Assembly: GCA_028768525.1 (NCBI GenBank)
Contig: CP054837.1
Span: 3,468,001-3,532,000 of the forward strand
DNA length: 64,000 bases
DNA from: Desulfobacter sp.
GTDB lineage: Bacteria; Desulfobacterota; Desulfobacteria; Desulfobacterales; Desulfobacteraceae
Direction: 5' to 3'
Under the pieces are notes generated by a model that had not been told where the DNA came from, did not search any database, and worked only from the letters and a program-made list of their open reading frames with translations. The position numbers and the translations under genes were made by a program. Below, piece after piece: positions 8,355 through 17,562 of the stretch (position 1 is the first letter of the stretch; every line of letters begins with the position of its first letter).

Positions 8355-11300
8355 ATTTCTGATTTGGCTGGTGTTGCTGGTTGTCCTGCCCATTCTGCCC
8401 GCCGGGGCAGCGGACCGGCCGGACATGGTGCTCATGGTCCTGGACCAGAATGCCTATGTGGTGGATCGTGCCGTTGAAAAATTAAAACAGGACCTGGATA
8501 GGGATCTGGATGTCCGGGTGGTGACGGTGGCGGATATCGCCCAGAAGCTCGATGAAACCAAGGCGCTCACGGCCGGCGCCCCCGTGATCGTGGTGGATGT
8601 CATGGGCCGGGAACTGAAGCAGTTTGTAACGGATCACGTGGATGCCACCGCCAAAACCGTCTATGCCCTGAGGGGATCCCTGGACGACGAAACGTTGAAG
8701 AAACAGGGACTGATATTCGATCCCGAGGTGGCGGAATATTTCCGCCATTTGACCCTTGAAAATGTGGAGAACATGATTCGATTGGTGGGGGCCCGCCACA
8801 AGGATGGCGCCATCTCCTACGGCCCGGTGAAACCCATCATCTCCCCGGGCCTCTTCCATCCCGATGCCCCGGCCCTGTTCACCGATGTCCGGGCCTACCT
8901 GGACTGGCAAAACGCCCAGCCGAACTATGATTCCGGCCGCCCCTTTGTCGGGCTGGTTTTTTTCACCTCCTTTTTAAATCCCGGCCAGCGGGCCCCTGTG
9001 GCCGCCGCCATCCGCCGCCTGGAGGCCGAAGGCTTCAACGTCCTGCCCTGTTTCGGCCGGGAGCGGGATATCTTCAAAAAATTCCTTTTGGACGGCCAGG
9101 GCCGTTCCCGGGTTCGCCTGGTCCTGGCCTGGTCCTTTAAATTCTACAACGCCCTGACCCCGGAACTGGCCGAGCGGGTCGAACAACTGGATGTGCCCCT
9201 GTTCTCGGGTATCAGCCTCTATAAAAATACGGTCTCCCAATGGCGGGAAAGCCCCCAGGGCATCGACACCCTGGAGGTGGCCTGGTCCGTGGCCGTGCCC
9301 GAGCTGTCCGGGCTCATCGAACCCACGGTGCTTTCGGGCAAGGAGAAGGTCCTGGATCCTGAAACCGGCAAAACCCATTTTCAATCCCTGCCCGTGGATG
9401 AAAATTTTGACCGCCTCATCCCCAGGATAAAAAAATGGCTGGTTCTCCAGGATAAGCCTAACAAGGATAAAAAGGTGGCGGTGATGTTTTACAACCACCA
9501 CCAGGGCAAGCAGAATGTCGGGGCCTCCTACCTCAACGTATTCAGGAGCCTGTCCCGGATTCAGGGGGCCATGGAAAAGGCCGGATATTGCACCGGCGAT
9601 CTCATGTCCGAAGCGGAAATCAAGGATTTGATTCTCACTTCGGCCCGGAATATCGGCACCTGGGCCCCGGGCGAGCTGGACCGGCTCCTTGAGGGGGGCC
9701 GGCTGGTCCATTTGCCCAGAAGCGAGTACCTGAAATGGTTTGAGGCCCTGCCCGAAGATTTCAAGGCCAGGGTGGTGGCGCAGTGGGGACTGCCGGAGGC
9801 GTCCAAAATCATGGTCAAAGGCGATGATTTTATTATCCCTGCAGTGGAGATCGGCAACCTGGTGCTCCTGCCCGAGCCGGTCCGAGGCTGGGGGGACGAT
9901 CCCGACAAGCTTTACCACAGCGACACCCTCTATCCCCACCACCAATACCTGGCCGCCTATCTCTGGCTGCAGAAAAAGTTCAAGGCCGACGCCATGATCC
10001 ACCTGGGCACCCATGCCACCTATGAGTGGACCCCGGGAAAGCAGGTCGGCCTCTCCCCTTCCTGCCCCCCCGAGGTGCTGATCACGGACATCCCCAACCT
10101 TTATCCCTATATCGTGGATGATGTGGGGGAGGCCATCCAGGCCAAGCGGCGGGGCCGGGGGGTGATGATTTCCCACCTTACCCCGGTGCTGAAACAGACC
10201 GGGGATTACGGGGAATACAGCCGCATGGCCGACCTGGTGAACCAATACCAGCAGGCCCGGGCCAAAAGCCCGGCCCTGGCCGCTGAGAAATACAAGGCAC
10301 TCATGGCCCTGGCCGGCCCCACCGGGATCCTCAAGGATCTTGAAGCCGAAGGAATGACCCATGGGGCGGGGCCCGCCGGAAACAGCCCCGCGGCAGACAG
10401 CATTTCGGAGGCGGCGCAGGAGGAAATGGTCCATCTGCTGGGGCATTATTTGGAAGAGATCCGGGAAAACCTCATGCCCTTCGGGATGCACACCTTCGGC
10501 CAATCCCCGGACCCGGAGGCATCCAGGGAAATGACGGCGGCGATATGCAAACTCAATTCCGGCGAGACCCCGGAAGGGATTTCAAAGAAACTGGCCCGGT
10601 CCGGCCCGGCGGAGCTGGAGGCCTTGATCCGGGGGCTTGACGGACGTTTTGTCCCCCCCGGTCCGGGCAATGACCCGGTGCGCAACCCGGGCGCCCTTCC
10701 CACGGGGAGAAATCTCTACGGCTTCAACCCGGGCAAGCTGCCCAGCCCGGCGGCCTGGGAACTGGGGAAAACGGCGGCCCGGCAGATCATCCAGGATCAC
10801 ATGGACAAGCAGGGCAGCTGGCCCAATAAGGTGGCCGTGGTCCTCTGGGCCGTGGAAACCCTGAGGAACGAGGGGGTGAACGAATCCACCATCCTCTATC
10901 TCATCGGGGCCAAACCCCGGTGGTCCCCATCGGGACGGGTGCTGGGGGTTGATATCATCCCCGGGCCTGAACTGGGCCGGCCCAGGATCGATGTAATGAT
11001 CAATGCCTCGGGCCTCTACCGGGATGTGTTCCCCGAAAAGCTAGCCTTCATCGACAAGGCCATCCGCCTGGCCGAAGCCCAGACCGACGTGGAAAATCTC
11101 ATTGCCCGGAATTCCGCCGCCGTCAAAACCCGGCTCATACGGGAGGGCATGGACGAAAAAGAGGCGGAAAAATTGTCCCGGTTCAGGGTCTTTTCCGAGC
11201 GGCCCGGGGCCTACGGCACCGGTGTGAGTGAAATGGCCTCCAACTCTGCCAAATGGGACGACCCGGACCGGGTGGTGGATGTATTCCAGAACCGCATGGG

Positions 11301-12291
11301 GTTTGCCTTCGGAGACGGGGCCTGGGGCGTTCCGGCCAAGGCGGGGCTCCGTGCCCAGCTGGCCGGGGTGGACGTGACCGTCCAGTCCAGCTCCTCCAAT
11401 GTTTACGGCCTCCTGGACAACGACGATTTTTTCCAGTACCTGGGGGGGCTGTCCATGGCCGTGCGCAAAGAATCGGGAAAGGCCCCCCAAACCCTGGTGA
11501 CCCGGCAGAAGTCCGCCGGCCGGGTGGGGGTGGAAGATGCGGCCAAAAGCCTGGGCCGGGAGATGCGCTCCCGCTATCTCAATCCCAAGTGGATACGGGG
11601 GATGCAGGCCGAGGATTATGCCGGTGCCAAGGCCATGGCCGATTATGTGGAATACCTCTGGGGCTGGAACATGACCAATCCGGAAAAGGTGGACAAAGCC
11701 AAATGGGAGCAGACCTTTGCCGTTTACGTTGAAGACAAGCACGATTTAAATATGAAAGAATTTTTCGACAAGGCATCCCCCTGGGCCTTTCAGTCCATCA
11801 CCGGGAGGATGCTGGAGACCCACCGCAAGGGCTACTGGCAGGCCGAAGACAAGGTGCTCAAAAAACTGGCGGCCCGGTATGCCGTCTCAGTGGTGGAAAA
11901 AGGGGTGGCCTGCTGCGACCATACATGCAATAATCCCATGCTTAACCAGATGGTTATGTCCATTATTTCCATTCCCGGTGTCCTCAGCCCGGAGATGGCC
12001 GAACAATTTAAAATCGCCGTGGAGCAGGCCGCCCAAAAATCCCTGGAAGACCAGGTAAAAGAGCGGCAGGAACTGCTCCGTCAATTGTCGGCCCCGGCCA
12101 AAGAGGCCGCGCCCCGGAAAACCGACAACGGGGCAAAGCAAGCCGAAGTGGAAGGCTTTAAGATGGAAAAGATGAATCAAGCCGATGACCGCACCCAGAT
12201 GACCTCCTCGGGCATGGAATGGACGGCCCTGGCAGGTGTGGTGCTCATCATGGCCCTGGCCGCATTCGGGGCAAGAAAAAAAGGAGAATGA
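8344..12291 (+). CDS. exported, membrane-anchored CobN/BchH-like chelatase protein
   Basis: A 1315-residue protein of the large class II chelatase subunit family (CobN, BchH, HmuS). It has a signal peptide (MKTKFLIWLVLLVVLPILPAG) and a single C-terminal membrane helix (about 1290-1308) followed by ARKKGE, so the body should sit in the periplasm. CobN hallmarks include YPHHQYLAAYLWLQKKF, HLGTHATYEWTPGKQVGL near residue 550, AKRRGRGVMIS, and the late Cys-rich motif VACCDHTCNNPM near 1188. No CobS/CobT or BchI/BchD ATPase partner is encoded in the window; the ExbB-like/DUF2149 pair may supply energy instead. The closest functional analogue I recall is HmuS, proposed to remove iron from heme. The substrate here is probably a corrinoid. 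Confidence 0.9.
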   Translation: MKTKFLIWLVLLVVLPILPAGAADRPDMVLMVLDQNAYVVDRAVEKLKQDLDRDLDVRVVTVADIAQKLDETKALTAGAPVIVVDVMGRELKQFVTDHVDATAKTVYALRGSLDDETLKKQGLIFDPEVAEYFRHLTLENVENMIRLVGARHKDGAISYGPVKPIISPGLFHPDAPALFTDVRAYLDWQNAQPNYDSGRPFVGLVFFTSFLNPGQRAPVAAAIRRLEAEGFNVLPCFGRERDIFKKFLLDGQGRSRVRLVLAWSFKFYNALTPELAERVEQLDVPLFSGISLYKNTVSQWRESPQGIDTLEVAWSVAVPELSGLIEPTVLSGKEKVLDPETGKTHFQSLPVDENFDRLIPRIKKWLVLQDKPNKDKKVAVMFYNHHQGKQNVGASYLNVFRSLSRIQGAMEKAGYCTGDLMSEAEIKDLILTSARNIGTWAPGELDRLLEGGRLVHLPRSEYLKWFEALPEDFKARVVAQWGLPEASKIMVKGDDFIIPAVEIGNLVLLPEPVRGWGDDPDKLYHSDTLYPHHQYLAAYLWLQKKFKADAMIHLGTHATYEWTPGKQVGLSPSCPPEVLITDIPNLYPYIVDDVGEAIQAKRRGRGVMISHLTPVLKQTGDYGEYSRMADLVNQYQQARAKSPALAAEKYKALMALAGPTGILKDLEAEGMTHGAGPAGNSPAADSISEAAQEEMVHLLGHYLEEIRENLMPFGMHTFGQSPDPEASREMTAAICKLNSGETPEGISKKLARSGPAELEALIRGLDGRFVPPGPGNDPVRNPGALPTGRNLYGFNPGKLPSPAAWELGKTAARQIIQDHMDKQGSWPNKVAVVLWAVETLRNEGVNESTILYLIGAKPRWSPSGRVLGVDIIPGPELGRPRIDVMINASGLYRDVFPEKLAFIDKAIRLAEAQTDVENLIARNSAAVKTRLIREGMDEKEAEKLSRFRVFSERPGAYGTGVSEMASNSAKWDDPDRVVDVFQNRMGFAFGDGAWGVPAKAGLRAQLAGVDVTVQSSSSNVYGLLDNDDFFQYLGGLSMAVRKESGKAPQTLVTRQKSAGRVGVEDAAKSLGREMRSRYLNPKWIRGMQAEDYAGAKAMADYVEYLWGWNMTNPEKVDKAKWEQTFAVYVEDKHDLNMKEFFDKASPWAFQSITGRMLETHRKGYWQAEDKVLKKLAARYAVSVVEKGVACCDHTCNNPMLNQMVMSIISIPGVLSPEMAEQFKIAVEQAAQKSLEDQVKERQELLRQLSAPAKEAAPRKTDNGAKQAEVEGFKMEKMNQADDRTQMTSSGMEWTALAGVVLIMALAAFGARKKGE

Positions 12292-12292
12292 G

Positions 12293-12733
12293 ATGAAACG
12301 AATGATGCATGCGAGTTTCTTTACCCTGTTCACTCTGATGTTAACCCTGGCCCTGTGCCAGCCGCTCCAGGCCCAGGCGGGCAGCAATAATGAAAAAGAG
12401 GGTATCCAGGCCGCCGCCACCTGGCTGGACCTGGTGGACAGTGGGGCCTACGGCCTTTCCTGGGCCGGTGCCGGCAAGGTGTTTAAAGCCGCCGTCAGCC
12501 AGGGGCAGTGGGACAGCACCGCCGCCGCCGTGCGGGGCCCCCTGGGAAAATTGGTCCACCGGAAGCTTGATTTCCATCAATTGTCCGACACCCTGGCCGG
12601 GATGCCCGACGGGCTATACCTGAGCCTCAGGTACATGACGAAATTCGAAAAAAAGGCCCATGCCCTGGAAACCCTCACCCTGGTAAAAGAGGATGACGGC
12701 GTTTTCCGGGTCATCGGCTATTTCATCAAATAA
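12293..12733 (+). CDS. DUF4019 exported protein
   Basis: A 146-residue secreted protein with signal peptide (KRMMHASFFTLFTLMLTLAL, then QPLQAQA) and a single domain with the DUF4019 pattern: WLDLVDSGAYGLSW, then VRGPLGKLVHRK, GMPDGLYLSLRYMTKFEKKAHALE and GVFRVIGYFIK. The ATG at 12293 follows AAGGAGAATGAG and starts one base after the CobN-like gene. It is the last gene of locus A. Function unknown; the context suggests a periplasmic accessory. Confidence 0.85.
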   Translation: MKRMMHASFFTLFTLMLTLALCQPLQAQAGSNNEKEGIQAAATWLDLVDSGAYGLSWAGAGKVFKAAVSQGQWDSTAAAVRGPLGKLVHRKLDFHQLSDTLAGMPDGLYLSLRYMTKFEKKAHALETLTLVKEDDGVFRVIGYFIK

Positions 12734-12844
12734 TCGCCCGGCCGTATTTCGTGGGGTAGAGGGGAAAGTCGATTGGGGGCCCACCCAGGTCATTCTACCT
12801 GGCTGTTAAACAGAAAGCCCCCCATTTTTGAACTGAGCATATGC

Positions 12845-12877
12845 AAAAGCAGGGCGGCAAAAGCGGCCCTGCTTTTT
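12845..12877. terminator. bidirectional terminator between convergent genes
   Basis: The inverted repeat AAAAGCAGGGC (12845-12855) and GCCCTGCTTTT (12866-12876) is flanked by A and T runs, so it can end both locus A and the convergent gene at 12891. Confidence 0.85.
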
Positions 12878-12890
12878 ATTTTCAATCCCC

Positions 12891-13376
12891 TTACCTGGGA
12901 AGGCCGTAGGTGCCGTCGGCAATTTTCCAGCTGCCGCCTTCTTTGACCAGGGTCAGGATTTCGTCCAGTTTGTGTTCATCCTGCAGGCTGAACATATCAG
13001 CCATGATTTTGTAGAAGGAATTGATGTTCCGTTCCTTGATGCCGGTGATCAGGACCTTGGCCGTTGTATCATCGGAATGGAGGACCTCGGTTTTAATATC
13101 CGACAGGCACATTCTATAGTAGCTGGTCTTGTATCCCTCTTTGACCGCCCTTTTTTCAAGCCGGTCAAAGTAGACTTCCATGGTGTTTTTATCGTCTTCG
13201 GTCACCTTGGCCTCTTCGGACAGGAAGGCCTCCATGCCGGGGTCCTGCATGAAAAAGGCCTTGCTGAAATCCACTGCCACCTCTTCGGGTGACGCGGCAA
13301 AAGCGGCGGATAAGTTGATGCAGAGCCCCAGGACCAGGGCGGTGACAGCTAAATAAAGGGTGCGGGTGGTTTTCAT
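12891..13376 (-). CDS. exported protein of unknown function, NTF2-like
   Basis: A 161-residue secreted protein with a signal peptide (KTTRTLYLAVTALVLGLCINL, ending AAFAA). The mature part looks like a small NTF2/lumazine-binding-type fold (SPEEVAVDFSKAFFMQD ... ILTLVKEGGSWKIADGTYG), as in the DUF4878 group; this is a resemblance only. AAAAGGAG lies 9-10 bases before the ATG. It stands alone between locus A's terminator and the divergent locus B, so a corrinoid link is not shown. Confidence 0.65.
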   Translation of the reverse strand: MKTTRTLYLAVTALVLGLCINLSAAFAASPEEVAVDFSKAFFMQDPGMEAFLSEEAKVTEDDKNTMEVYFDRLEKRAVKEGYKTSYYRMCLSDIKTEVLHSDDTTAKVLITGIKERNINSFYKIMADMFSLQDEHKLDEILTLVKEGGSWKIADGTYGLPR

Positions 13377-13574
13377 ATGGTATATCTCCTTTTGTATCCA
13401 TATTTTATGGTTTGTCGGGCGCCAAGCCTGCGCCCGGTAAAAAAGTGGAGAATATACCAGAAACCCGGGATAAGGGCAATGAAATGCGGTTTCCCTGAAC
13501 GGGCTGCCTGACTGGGGGAGCGCAGGCCCCTGTTCCGGCTTGAAAGCGGCCGTCTTTGATTGAAGTCCCCGGCC

Positions 13575-14540
13575 CTATTTCACCGGGTCCAGGGCATAGA
13601 TGGGGGCCGGAAGCTGTTCCGTGGTAACAAAGATCCGCCCCGATTCATGGTCGATGCACAGGGCCTCCCGCTGGATCAGTTCCCCGGTTTCAGGCAGGGG
13701 CAGGGGGATCAGCTCAGGCGGGGATTGAACCGCCTGGTCCCAGTCCCGGCCCGGCTGGCGCCTGAAAAGGTAGGCATGCTTATAGGTGAGGATGACAAGG
13801 GTGGCGCCGTCGGCTGAGATATCCATGGCCGTGGGCCAGGACCTGTATTTCCCGTATTTTTCCTTGAGGTCCGCCGGGGTGGGCTGGGGAAGGGTCTCGA
13901 TCCTTGCAATGGGTTTTGCCCTATACACCCTGTCCTTGTTTTCAATACCCCGGGGCGGAAGAACCAGGGGGAGTTCATAAAGGGTCGGATATTTTTCCCG
14001 CTTGCTCAGCAGTAAAATCCTTTTGTTGGGGCTGTCAACGGCCACGGCCTCACAGTCCCGGGGCCCGTCTTCATACCTGAATTGCATCTGCCAGCCCAGG
14101 GGCAGCGGCTGGGCTTCCCCTTGGGCGGGGTCCGGCTCCCTGACAAAGAAGAGGGTGCAGACCTCCCTCTGTGCCCGATTGTCCCCCACGTCGGCAATGA
14201 CCAGAAAATTTTGGTCCCCGTGGCTGAAGCCGGAGAGATCCTCCCAGTCGGTATTTTCCACCCCTTGAACGGAATGTTCGCCCAACAGCTGACCGTCCGA
14301 GGATACCAGGTACAGGTACGGGCGGTTGCCGCTGTCATTGACCATCCACAGCCCCTTTTCTTTCCGGCGGGAGGCACAGAGTCCGGAGATTTCCTGGATC
14401 CGGCTGTCCGACATGGCGCCGCACTTAACCGCCTCACTGTAGGGTGCATGTTTGAGCGGGGTTTCTTTTCCGGCTGCGGTGCCGGCGGTCAGCATCAGAA
14501 AGGTGCAGAGAATGATCTGTTTTATTAATGTGGGTTTCAT
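13575..14540 (-). CDS. exported beta-propeller-like protein
   Basis: A 321-residue secreted protein. After a signal peptide (LIKQIILCTFLMLTAGTAAG), repeated strands rich in DxSG and W residues appear (ISGLCASRRKEKGLWMVNDSG; WEDLSGFSHGDQNFLVIADVGDN; RDCEAVAVDSPNKRILLLSK; GRIFVTTEQLPAPIYALDPVK, each a separate piece). The pattern resembles the phytase-like/SdiA-regulated beta-propellers. No enzymatic residues could be identified. It lies 34 bases downstream of locus B's last gene on the same strand and could be read through from it. Confidence 0.6.
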   Translation of the reverse strand: MKPTLIKQIILCTFLMLTAGTAAGKETPLKHAPYSEAVKCGAMSDSRIQEISGLCASRRKEKGLWMVNDSGNRPYLYLVSSDGQLLGEHSVQGVENTDWEDLSGFSHGDQNFLVIADVGDNRAQREVCTLFFVREPDPAQGEAQPLPLGWQMQFRYEDGPRDCEAVAVDSPNKRILLLSKREKYPTLYELPLVLPPRGIENKDRVYRAKPIARIETLPQPTPADLKEKYGKYRSWPTAMDISADGATLVILTYKHAYLFRRQPGRDWDQAVQSPPELIPLPLPETGELIQREALCIDHESGRIFVTTEQLPAPIYALDPVK

Positions 14541-14574
14541 AAGAGATCTCTTTTATCATGGACCATTCCCGGGA

Positions 14575-15330
14575 TCAAGCGGCCAGCACCGCCCCCAGGG
14601 CCACGGTGAACTGGGGGGCTTCGGTCACGTGGATATCGCAGAGCAGGGCGTCCTCCAGGCTGTAGATGAGCCCCTGGTTCATGGCCGGGCCGCCGTCGGC
14701 AAAGACCGCCTCTTCCAGGGGGGAGGCGCCGGCCAGGTTGGCGATGCGCCGGGCCACTGCATTGTTGATGCCCTGGATAATGGCGCCTTTGGCAACGTCC
14801 TGGGCCATCAGGGAGACGATTTCACTTTCGGCGAATACGGCGCAGGTGGCGTTGATGGCCGCCGGGGCCGTTCCTTCATCCGCGGCAAAATCATCCAGGG
14901 GGGTGTCCAGAATCCGGGCGGCCATTTCGAAAAAACGGCCGGTGCCGGCGGCGCATTTGTCATTCATGCGGAAGTCCGTTACCCGGCCTTCCCGGGAAAG
15001 GGAGATGATTTTAACATCCTGTCCCCCGATGTTGATGAGGGTCCGGGCCCGGCCCTGGGTCAGAAAATGGATGCCTGCGGCATTGGCGGTGATTTCATCC
15101 ACCACATGGTCGGAGTCGGGGATGAGGTTTCTGCCGTATCCGGTGACACAGGTCTTTTCAATATCGTCCGGGCCGGCACTAAGGTCCTTGAGCCCCTCCC
15201 GGATCAGTGCCTCCACCACCCCGGACTGCCCCGGGCGGGTGGGGGTCACCTTTTTCCACAGGATGCGGGTCTCCGGGGAGACAAAGACCATTTTGATGCC
15301 GGTGCTGCCCACGTCAATGCCGATTTTCAT
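14575..15330 (-). CDS. 2-hydroxyacyl-CoA dehydratase-type activase (HgdC/BadF family)
   Basis: A cytoplasmic ASKHA-family ATPase of 251 residues. The N-terminal phosphate loop is MKIGIDVGSTGIKMV and the second motif is INIGGQDVKII. The bridging-cluster cysteines are KCAAGTGRFFEM and NATCAVFAESEIVSL, as in dimeric [4Fe-4S] activases ('archerases') that use ATP to push one electron to very low potential. Its expected electron acceptor is the HgdB-like protein encoded 19 bases upstream. It is the last gene of the corrinoid-regulated locus B, so the acceptor may work on a corrinoid rather than an acyl-CoA. Confidence 0.9.
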   Translation of the reverse strand: MKIGIDVGSTGIKMVFVSPETRILWKKVTPTRPGQSGVVEALIREGLKDLSAGPDDIEKTCVTGYGRNLIPDSDHVVDEITANAAGIHFLTQGRARTLINIGGQDVKIISLSREGRVTDFRMNDKCAAGTGRFFEMAARILDTPLDDFAADEGTAPAAINATCAVFAESEIVSLMAQDVAKGAIIQGINNAVARRIANLAGASPLEEAVFADGGPAMNQGLIYSLEDALLCDIHVTEAPQFTVALGAVLAA

Positions 15331-15349
15331 TTTATATTTCCTTTTTCTT

Positions 15350-16627
15350 TTAATTCAGGGCGGTTTCAATGGTTCGGTTTTCAGCCGCTGTCTCCGGCCC
15401 GGCGGCGATGCTCCTGCCGAAGGCCTCCAGCCGGGTGACGATATTCTGCTCATCGGATTTGACGTAATCGGTTTCGATTTTTAGAAACCGGATCCCTTCG
15501 GCCTTGAGCCGCTCTTCCGCCAGGCCGGCCTCCATGTCAAAGGGATGGCATCCCTTGAGCACATGGAAAACCACCCCGCGGATTTTGTTCTGCCGGACCT
15601 GGGCCACCAGCCGGTTCATCCGCCTGGCATTGTCGGCAAAGGTGGGGCAGGTGCAGGCCCGGTGGTGGCGGTCGGCCAGGGCCTTGATCAAACTGTATTC
15701 CGAATTGTCCCTAGGGGCGGTGAGCCCGGGAAAGACCCGTTCCATGGTGCAGATATCGTCGCCGGCAATGTGCATCCCCGCATTTTCAATGAGGTCCAGC
15801 ATCTTATAATTGGGAAAAACAATGGGGCTGCCGGTGAGAAATACCGGAGGCCTGGTTTCGGCAGGTGCCCGGCTGCCGGCCATGTAGTCCAGGAGGGCCT
15901 GGTGCCAGGCATTGATGTCCATCAGGGAAAAGGCATTCATGATCAGGGCGAAGTGGGCGGCGGGGAGGGCCTGGGTCCGTCGCAGGGACAGGAGACGCTC
16001 AAAGGATGGGGCTGCCCTGTTGAATTCCCTGACCGCTGAAAGCAGGGCTTTGGGGCGAATCCGCCGGCCGGTGCGTTTTTCAACCCAGGTTTTCAGTTCT
16101 TTGACAGCCCCGGTCCAGCGCCGGGCCGCCGCCTCCCCCTCCCTCAGGTGGGGCAGTTCCATGAAATGGATGGGGGCGGTTTCCCGGAAGCCTGCCAGTT
16201 CAGGGAATTTGACCATCCAGTCACAGGTGGTGGGGACCACCAGGCTTAGGTCCTGTGCCTCCCCGGCCATGGCCAGCAGGCCGGCCATGGATTTGGCCAT
16301 GGGGCAGGCCAGGGCGGGCAGGTGCCTGGGGGCCGTATCCGCCGTTGCAAAGGAGCCGCAGGCCAGCCGTGAATGCCCTATGCCGGCGGCGTGGAAGAGT
16401 TCGGGCGGGGCCTGGACGCACAATGAAAAAATCTTTGGGGCCAAAGCCCCCGCTGTTCTTTCCCTGAGGTCCGTGGAAGATTGGGTCAGCCGCTCCAGGA
16501 AGGGGGCGAGACCGGTCCGGTCCGCCGGGTCCAGGGATTCCGCCACGGCCCGGCATTCCTGGTCCATCTCCGTCCGGATTCTTTTCAGCAGCCTCTCCCG
16601 GCGGGAGGGTCTGGGGGATGGGGTCAT
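15350..16627 (-). CDS. HgdB/double-cubane-type iron-sulfur protein
   Basis: A 425-residue protein of the 2-hydroxyacyl-CoA dehydratase subunit / double-cubane cluster family. Candidate cluster ligands are Cys108 (LACPMAKSMAG), Cys135 (VVPTTCDWM) and Cys360 (LKGCHPFDMEAG); the end has the typical RFLKIETDYVKSDEQN followed by TRLEAF. Only one such subunit is encoded, not the HgdAB pair, which favours a homodimeric double-cubane protein or a diverged reductase. Start ATG at 16627 overlaps the polyferredoxin stop (ATGA). Together with activase and polyferredoxin it forms an electron-delivery module whose substrate is unknown. Confidence 0.8.
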   Translation of the reverse strand: MTPSPRPSRRERLLKRIRTEMDQECRAVAESLDPADRTGLAPFLERLTQSSTDLRERTAGALAPKIFSLCVQAPPELFHAAGIGHSRLACGSFATADTAPRHLPALACPMAKSMAGLLAMAGEAQDLSLVVPTTCDWMVKFPELAGFRETAPIHFMELPHLREGEAAARRWTGAVKELKTWVEKRTGRRIRPKALLSAVREFNRAAPSFERLLSLRRTQALPAAHFALIMNAFSLMDINAWHQALLDYMAGSRAPAETRPPVFLTGSPIVFPNYKMLDLIENAGMHIAGDDICTMERVFPGLTAPRDNSEYSLIKALADRHHRACTCPTFADNARRMNRLVAQVRQNKIRGVVFHVLKGCHPFDMEAGLAEERLKAEGIRFLKIETDYVKSDEQNIVTRLEAFGRSIAAGPETAAENRTIETALN

Positions 16628-17562
16628 GATTTTTTGCTCCATTTCCGGGTCTGGTATTCCCTGGAAGAGGTAAACAGGGGGAAGCCCAGCCATTTAAAGG
16701 TCAGGGTGGTGTCGGTGGGGCAGGATTCCGCGCAGCTCATGCAGCCCATGCAGTCCTGGGACATCACGTTCTTCTGCTTTTTTTCAAGGAAGGTGTCGGC
16801 AATGTCCACGGGGCAGATCCGTTCGCAGTTCCCGCACCCCGAACAGGTGGCCACATTTTTTTCAAACCGGACCGGGCTCAGTTTAGAGAAGAGGTGCATC
16901 AGGGCCAGCATGGGGCAGAACATGCAGAAAAACCGCTCCTTGAAAAAGATGCCCGCCAGGAATCCGCCGGTGAGCACCATGGCCGTCAGGGTAAACCCCA
17001 TGGTCACGGCGTTGGTGAAGTCAATGTGGACATGGGAGAAATTGCCCTCGAACATGGGCAGGATCACCCGCCCCGGGCAGATCTGGCAAAAGGGCACCAC
17101 CCAGTCGGGGTGGAGGCCGAAATTGGCCATGGACAGGGGGATGATGACCATCAGGGCCAGCAGCACGTACTTCACCGGTTTGATGGCCCCCCGCTGTTTC
17201 CGGGTCATGACCATGGGCCGGATCCCCAGTTTTTTCCGGATCCAGGTGAGCCAGTCCTGGAAGAGGCAGAAGGGACAGATCCAGGCGCACCAGAGTTTGG
17301 ACAGGGGGGCGAAAAAGAGCAGAAAGAGCCCCAGGGGCCAGAGCATGTCCAGCACCGCCGGGGAGAATATCCGGTCAAAGGCGGTCTGCCACCCCACCAG
17401 GGGGCGCTGGAAGGCCATGAGATAGCAGTGGCCCGCGCAGCCCTGGACATAGGGGCAGGCAAAACAGGGCAGGGAACTGCCCAGGTGGATGCCCAGACGC
17501 TGGCCGTAGATGAGAAGGACAAAGAAGAGATGCTGGCTGATCTGCCTTAATCGTTCCACCAT
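16624..17562 (-). CDS. NapH-like membrane polyferredoxin
   Basis: A 312-residue inner-membrane protein. It carries a periplasm/membrane-side CFACPYVQGCAGHC motif, NapH/CcoG-type WCAWICPFCLFQD and FFCMFCPM motifs between four to five membrane helices, and a cytoplasmic C-terminal pair of [4Fe-4S] sites (CSGCGNCERICP and CMGCMSCAESCP). Such proteins move electrons between quinol or periplasmic carriers and cytoplasmic or periplasmic reductases. ATG at 17562 with AGGAGG upstream is preferred over an upstream GTG. It overlaps both neighbours, so it is coupled to the exported protein before it and the HgdB-like protein after it. Confidence 0.9.
   Translation of the reverse strand: MVERLRQISQHLFFVLLIYGQRLGIHLGSSLPCFACPYVQGCAGHCYLMAFQRPLVGWQTAFDRIFSPAVLDMLWPLGLFLLFFAPLSKLWCAWICPFCLFQDWLTWIRKKLGIRPMVMTRKQRGAIKPVKYVLLALMVIIPLSMANFGLHPDWVVPFCQICPGRVILPMFEGNFSHVHIDFTNAVTMGFTLTAMVLTGGFLAGIFFKERFFCMFCPMLALMHLFSKLSPVRFEKNVATCSGCGNCERICPVDIADTFLEKKQKNVMSQDCMGCMSCAESCPTDTTLTFKWLGFPLFTSSREYQTRKWSKKS

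Noticed and set aside
8344..12291. Standard aerobic cobaltochelatase CobN for cobalamin synthesis
   Set aside because: Signal peptide, C-terminal anchor, absence of CobS/CobT and the ExbB/DUF2149 partners do not fit the cytoplasmic CobNST complex.
14575..16627. 2-hydroxyglutaryl-CoA-type dehydratase for amino-acid fermentation
   Set aside because: Only one HgdB-like subunit is present, with no second subunit or CoA-transferase, and the genes end a corrinoid operon.
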